From Ceratorhiza oryzae-sativae (Eukaryota; Basidiomycota; Agaricomycetes; Cantharellales; Ceratobasidiaceae), in assembly GCA_030998015.1 (NCBI GenBank), contig JARWMV010000236.1, forward strand, positions 434,001 to 498,000: a stretch of 64,000 nucleotides of DNA, read 5' to 3'. This document shows, piece by piece, positions 60,252 to 64,000 of the stretch; position 1 is the first letter of the stretch; each line of letters opens with the position of its first letter. A program made the translations under genes and the position numbers. The notes beneath the pieces were generated by a model. That model saw only the letters and a list, made by a program, of their open reading frames with translations. It made no database searches and had not been told where the DNA came from.

Positions 60252-61840
60252 ATGACTGTCGTTACTTTTGCGGCCAAAGCACTGTACGTATCTCGCTCAT
60301 GCTCATCGGTCGATCTGACGATCCCGCTGGACATCAAAGCCTGTTCGATATGGTACGTCAATCCCAACGCGACAAGCCAAACCCGCGCACTGACAGCCAC
60401 ACGATCGCCAGGACGGGGTGAGCTGAGCCCACCGTTAGCATCCTCCATCCCATTCTAACTGTATGCATTTGCCTAGACCTTGATAGAGTCTACCGCCGCC
60501 GTAGAGGGTGAGCACACCAGCGCACCCCTGCCACATCCAGACCCTGACCTAATTTTGCAGGAGCCTGGGCAACCTATGGAGAACGTTACCCGCACCTCGA
60601 CGTTCCAACCATCCTAAAAAGTAACGCGTTTCCCTATCTCTCCCGTTCCTGTCCAATCACGACTTATCATCCTCCTTCCCAGCTTCTCATGGTAGGCACA
60701 TACACACACAGACACACACTTCTGGTTGCGCATCTCCTAAATCCGATCCCAGGCGTTCGCTCGGTCGACAACATGCGCAAGTTTGTTCTCCCTCCTGACA
60801 CGCCCGAACACGTTTGCGAAGTAAGATATCGTTTTGTTCTTCCCGTTCCGTCCATCTCGGTCTCGTCCCCGCTTCCCCCCCTCCACCCGTCAATTCATTC
60901 CGTCACTTGATCTCGGCGTCCGTCGCCCCAATTCATTTCATCCTTCTATCGCCCCTATCCGTCTCTGATGATCCATATCGATTCCTCCAGGCAGAAGCCG
61001 ACAAATTTGAAGTCGAGATCGTCGAGTCAGCACGACGCGCCAAGGAGCAAGGCAAAGACGGAATCGTTGCCTCCCCGGAGCCGAAACCATCGTCAATACC
61101 GCGCTTTCGGCCAGCGCGCCTGAACCCAGGCATGCCTGGGCTATCTGCACCAGTGGTAAGGCCAGCTCAATTTTTTTTTCATGCGTCACTGACGGGTTGA
61201 ACTTGGCGATAGCGACACAAGTCTACGCGGCTTCGGGGCTCGAGACGGTCGGCATCCCGCTGCCAACGGCGTTTGTTACGGCGCGTGACGTAGCACAGGG
61301 AAAGCCCCATCCGGAGCCGTACTTGCTTGGGGCGAGGAAATGCGGTGTCGAGCCCAAGGACTGTGCGTTCTTTTTTTTTTTTTTTTTTTTTCTTTTTCTC
61401 TTCTTGGGGCGTTGCCTTTTTTTTTTTTTCACTCCACCCACCGTCTCTTCGATTCCGCCTGTCGGTCTTCTTTCTGCGCGTTCACCTGACATGCTCCAAC
61501 TGCAAACACAACTCACCCCGGCCGTTGCTGTCACACAGGCGTCGTATTCGAAGATGCACCAAATGGGATTCGCAGCGGCAAGGCCGCGGGCTGCAAGGTG
61601 TATGTACAACTCTGCTTGGCACGGCCCTGCACGATGATTGATCAAGGCCTGTGCTGTGCTAGAATCGCCGTGCTCACTTCCCATAGTCTAGAGGCAGTCG
61701 AGGCGGCCGGTCCCGACGTCATCGTCGAGAATCTTTCCCAGTGCGTGCTCAATAGCCGATTGCCAATAGAGCCTCATTAACTAGTATTTAGCGTCCACGC
61801 CACGTGGGAAGGAGATCATTTTGTATTGACAATCCTTTAA
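60252..61840 (+). CDS. HAD-superfamily phosphatase (GPP/DOG-type) with three micro-exons
   Basis: Mg-dependent small-molecule phosphatase, closest to fungal glycerol-3-phosphate/2-deoxyglucose-6-phosphate phosphatases. Exon 1 is 60252-60283 (MTVVTFAAKA-L), exon 2 is 60340-60352 (13 nt), exon 3 is 60412-60417 (6 nt), exon 4 is 60477-60507. Together they read ALLFDMDGTLIESTAAVEG, the nucleophile motif DMDGT. Exon 5 (60561-60620) ends PTILK; exon 6 (60683-60691, 9 nt) and exon 7 from 60753 give KTSHGVRSVDNMRKFVL. Later: HAWAICTSATQVYAASGLE (motif II Thr/Ser), TARDVAQGKPHPEPYLLGA (motif III Lys) and VVFEDAPNGIRSGKAAGCKV (motif IV acidic pair), ending HATWEGDHFVLTIL. One frame break at 61077-61078 (GG) is mended by one G, giving PGAETIVNTAL. 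An intron with long T-runs spans 61363-61538. Confidence 0.9.
61371..61429. repeat. Long T-tracts inside an intron
   Basis: A run of 21 T, then T/C-rich sequence and a second run of about 12 T, lie inside the 176-nt intron of the HAD phosphatase gene. It acts as an oversized polypyrimidine tract and will be unreliable in length in any sequencing. Confidence 0.7.
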
Positions 61841-62068
61841 TACGTGTCGCTCGTTGCGACTCCCCATCATTTTGTTTCCTTAAAGTCACGCATATAATAG
61901 AAGATATTGTTTTCGAGCGCACAGTTGGTGACTCGTTGTAAGGGATGCATTAAACCAGCAAAACAGTTACGCGTAACGTCGTGAAAAAAACGGATAGAAA
62001 CAATTGGGGTACCGGAAAACAGGAAGCAGGCCAATAATAATGAAGGAGAACAAGGATCAACGAGTTGG

Positions 62069-63805
62069 CTAGTACTCTCCCTCTACTTCCTCCTCGGCGT
62101 CGCCAGAGTCGAGACCAACTTCCTCATAGTCCTTCTCGAGGGCAGCGAGATCCTCACGCGCCTCGGAGAATTCACCTTCTTCCATACCCTCACCGACGTA
62201 CCAGTGAACGAATGCGCGCTTCGAATACAAAAGATCGAACTTTTGATCAAGGCGGCTCCATGCAGAGGAGATGGCAGTAGTGCTACAAGATCATTAGTAC
62301 AACGAAAGAAGCCAAGATGGGATTCTACGAACTTGGACAGCATGCACAGGCTGCGGGACACCTTTGCCAAGTCACCTCCTGGAATCTCGGTCGGGGGCTC
62401 GTTGCAGATACCGAGCTTGAAGCCAGTCGGGCACCAGTCAACAAACTGGACAGTGCGCTTGGTCTTGATGTTCTTGATTGCCGCTTGGACATCGTTGGGG
62501 ACGACGTCACCACGGAAGAGCAAACAGCATGCCATAAACTTGCCGTCCCTTGGATCGCACTTGACCATTTGGTTGCCGGGCTCGAAGCAAGAGTAGGTAA
62601 GATCGGCAACGTTGTTTTGCTCGTGTGCAGCCTTGGCGGTTGGGATGATGGGCGCATAGTGGCGAGAGGGAAGTGGATGCGAGGGAAACTGGAGGAGAAT
62701 GTCAATGGTGGAAATTGTAACCTTACTAAAATCACTTACGGAACCAAGTTGGTCTGGAACTCGTTCAAATCGACGTTCAAGCTACCGTCGAATCGGAGAG
62801 ACGCGGTGACGCTGGACACGACCTGCGCGATTAGTCGGTTCAAGTTGGTGAAGCCGGGGGAGGTGACACCGAGGTTCTTCTTGCAGATGTCATAGATGGC
62901 CTCGTTGTCAACCTTTGTAATGGTGAGCAAATGATTAATTTGTCAAGGCAGATTACATACCATGAACGAGCAGTCGGAATGCTCAAGAGTGGTGTGAGTA
63001 GTCAGCACCGAGTTGTAGGGCTCGACGACCGACGAGGAAAGCTTGGGAGCGGGGTAAACACAGAACTCAAGCTTTGCCTTCTTGCCATAGTCGGTGCTCA
63101 AGCGCTCAAGGAGCAGCGCACCAAAACCGGAGCCGGTTCCGCCACCAAAGGAGTGGAAGACGAAGAAGCCTTGCAGACCCGAGCAGTTATCAGCTAGACG
63201 ACGGACGCGATCCATCACCCGTCAATGAGCTCCTTTCCAACAGTGTAGTGGCCACGAGCATCTATAACAAATGATTAATTAAAGTTAATATGCGGGTCTA
63301 ATCAACTTACAATTGTTGGCTGCGTCCTCCTTGCCCGTAATCAAGGTCTCGGGGTGGAAGAGCGAGCGGTAGGTACCGTTACGGACCTCGTCAACGACAC
63401 CGGGCTCGAGATCGATGTATAGCGAACGAGGGACATGCTTGCCGCTGCCGGTGGCAGAAAAGAACGTCGAGAATCCTTGGTCACCATGAGAGGGAGAGTC
63501 CTCCTTGAGGCGACCGTCGGGCTAAAAACACGTGTTAACAGTGCAGACACCTTCGCGGAAACGTGTTAGACTTGCCGTGATACCGTGCTCAGCAGTGTAA
63601 AGTTCCCCTAAAAGACAAAAGACGCGTCAGCACGCGTTTTTTCTCATACAGATACGTCTCTCGGGGCCATAGACAAACAGATGACTGAATGGTGGCGGAT
63701 AGACAGGGGCATCGTACGAACAAGACGACAAAAAATTGACGTACAGCACGCGTTTCCGATCTGGACACCAGCCTGACCGACTTGGAGAGAGATAACCTCG
63801 CGCAT
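62069..63805 (-). CDS. Alpha-tubulin, with two apparent one-base frameshifts
   Basis: GTP-binding subunit of microtubules. Start [20 protein letters not shown] at 63805. Then [86 protein letters not shown] (tubulin signature), [60 protein letters not shown] and [20 protein letters not shown]. The end is [11 protein letters not shown]: the C-terminal aromatic residue (detyrosination-type Tyr) is kept. Frames break near 63217-63221 (between ELID and VMDRV) and near 62657-62662 (between PLAT and YAPIIP); one added base mends each. All other positions look fully functional, so these are almost surely errors in the sequence rather than a pseudogene. About seven introns. Confidence 0.95.
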
Positions 63806-64000
63806 TTTGATAAAGGAGCAACCTGTTGGTGGGCGTGAGCGGCCTGGACGCGCTGGGCAGCCGAGCTACATACGGTGATGGACGTGGACGAAAAGGAGAC
63901 AGCTGCCTAGCCCTTGCACCGCGCGACTTCTTGAGTGAAACACGGCCAGCCATCGCCAATCCGCACCAAACAACCCTGGTGCCACCCGGGAAGTCGGCGC
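63806..64000. other. 5' leader/promoter of alpha-tubulin, window end
   Basis: The sequence upstream of the tubulin ATG holds a CT/AG-rich stretch that may be leader. A minus-strand frame extending from 63959 has no tubulin homology and is not called. Confidence 0.4.

Noticed and set aside
22777..63805. Programmed ribosomal frameshifting as the cause of the frame breaks
   Set aside because: The breaks occur in unrelated genes, lack a common slippery heptamer, and always need one added base; sequencing error explains them more simply.
1..64000. CRISPR arrays, insertion sequences, bacterial-type operons
   Set aside because: The window is intron-rich fungal DNA; no regularly spaced repeats or transposase sequences were seen.

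Overview
The window is fungal nuclear DNA. Genes are split by many short introns of about 50-60 nt, both strands are densely coded, and the gene set is typical of an Agaricomycete basidiomycete. The mix of F-box, BTB/POZ and DUF2235 proteins beside housekeeping genes looks most like Rhizoctonia/Ceratobasidium. That placement is inference from gene content, not a phylogenetic result.

Layout. 0.1-10 kb, minus strand: a secreted RNase T2, a PNUTS-like phosphatase/transcription-termination scaffold and a RAD16-type SNF2/RING helicase. 10.4-18 kb: an F-box-like protein (+), a WW-domain Wwm1-like protein (-), an HMG-box protein (-) and a DUF2235 hydrolase (+). 18-22.8 kb is gene-poor. 22.8-30.5 kb: CGI121 of the KEOPS complex (+), an equilibrative nucleoside transporter (-), a protein O-mannosyltransferase (+) and a short-chain dehydrogenase (-). 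31.3-35 kb: three tandem BTB/POZ copies, one nearly intact and two decayed. 35-38 kb: a DUF2985 membrane protein (-) and a relic of an aldo/keto reductase (+). 38.5-48.4 kb: a 10-kb FMP27/BLTP2-type lipid-transfer gene (-). 48.4-56.3 kb, minus strand: a possible small membrane protein, DNA polymerase epsilon subunit B, COX18 and a GH92 alpha-mannosidase. 56.6-64 kb: ribosomal protein eL6 (-), a VTT-domain membrane protein (-), a HAD phosphatase with three micro-exons (+) and alpha-tubulin (-).

The genes do not form one pathway. Most are independent housekeeping functions: tRNA modification, replication, DNA repair, mitochondrial insertion, O-mannosylation, translation and cytoskeleton. Several pairs are divergent with a shared promoter region of 150-500 bp: RAD16/F-box, HMG/DUF2235, transporter/PMT and VTT/HAD.

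Two things matter most to a user. First, many conserved genes, including alpha-tubulin, carry single-base frameshifts, and at each one I could resolve adding one base, usually in a short homopolymer, restores the family sequence. This looks like sequencing error rather than biology, so automatic gene models here will be broken. Second, the HAD phosphatase encodes its catalytic DxDGT motif across exons of 13 and 6 nt. I found no CRISPR array, tRNA, rRNA or complete transposon, and no convincing new multi-gene system.
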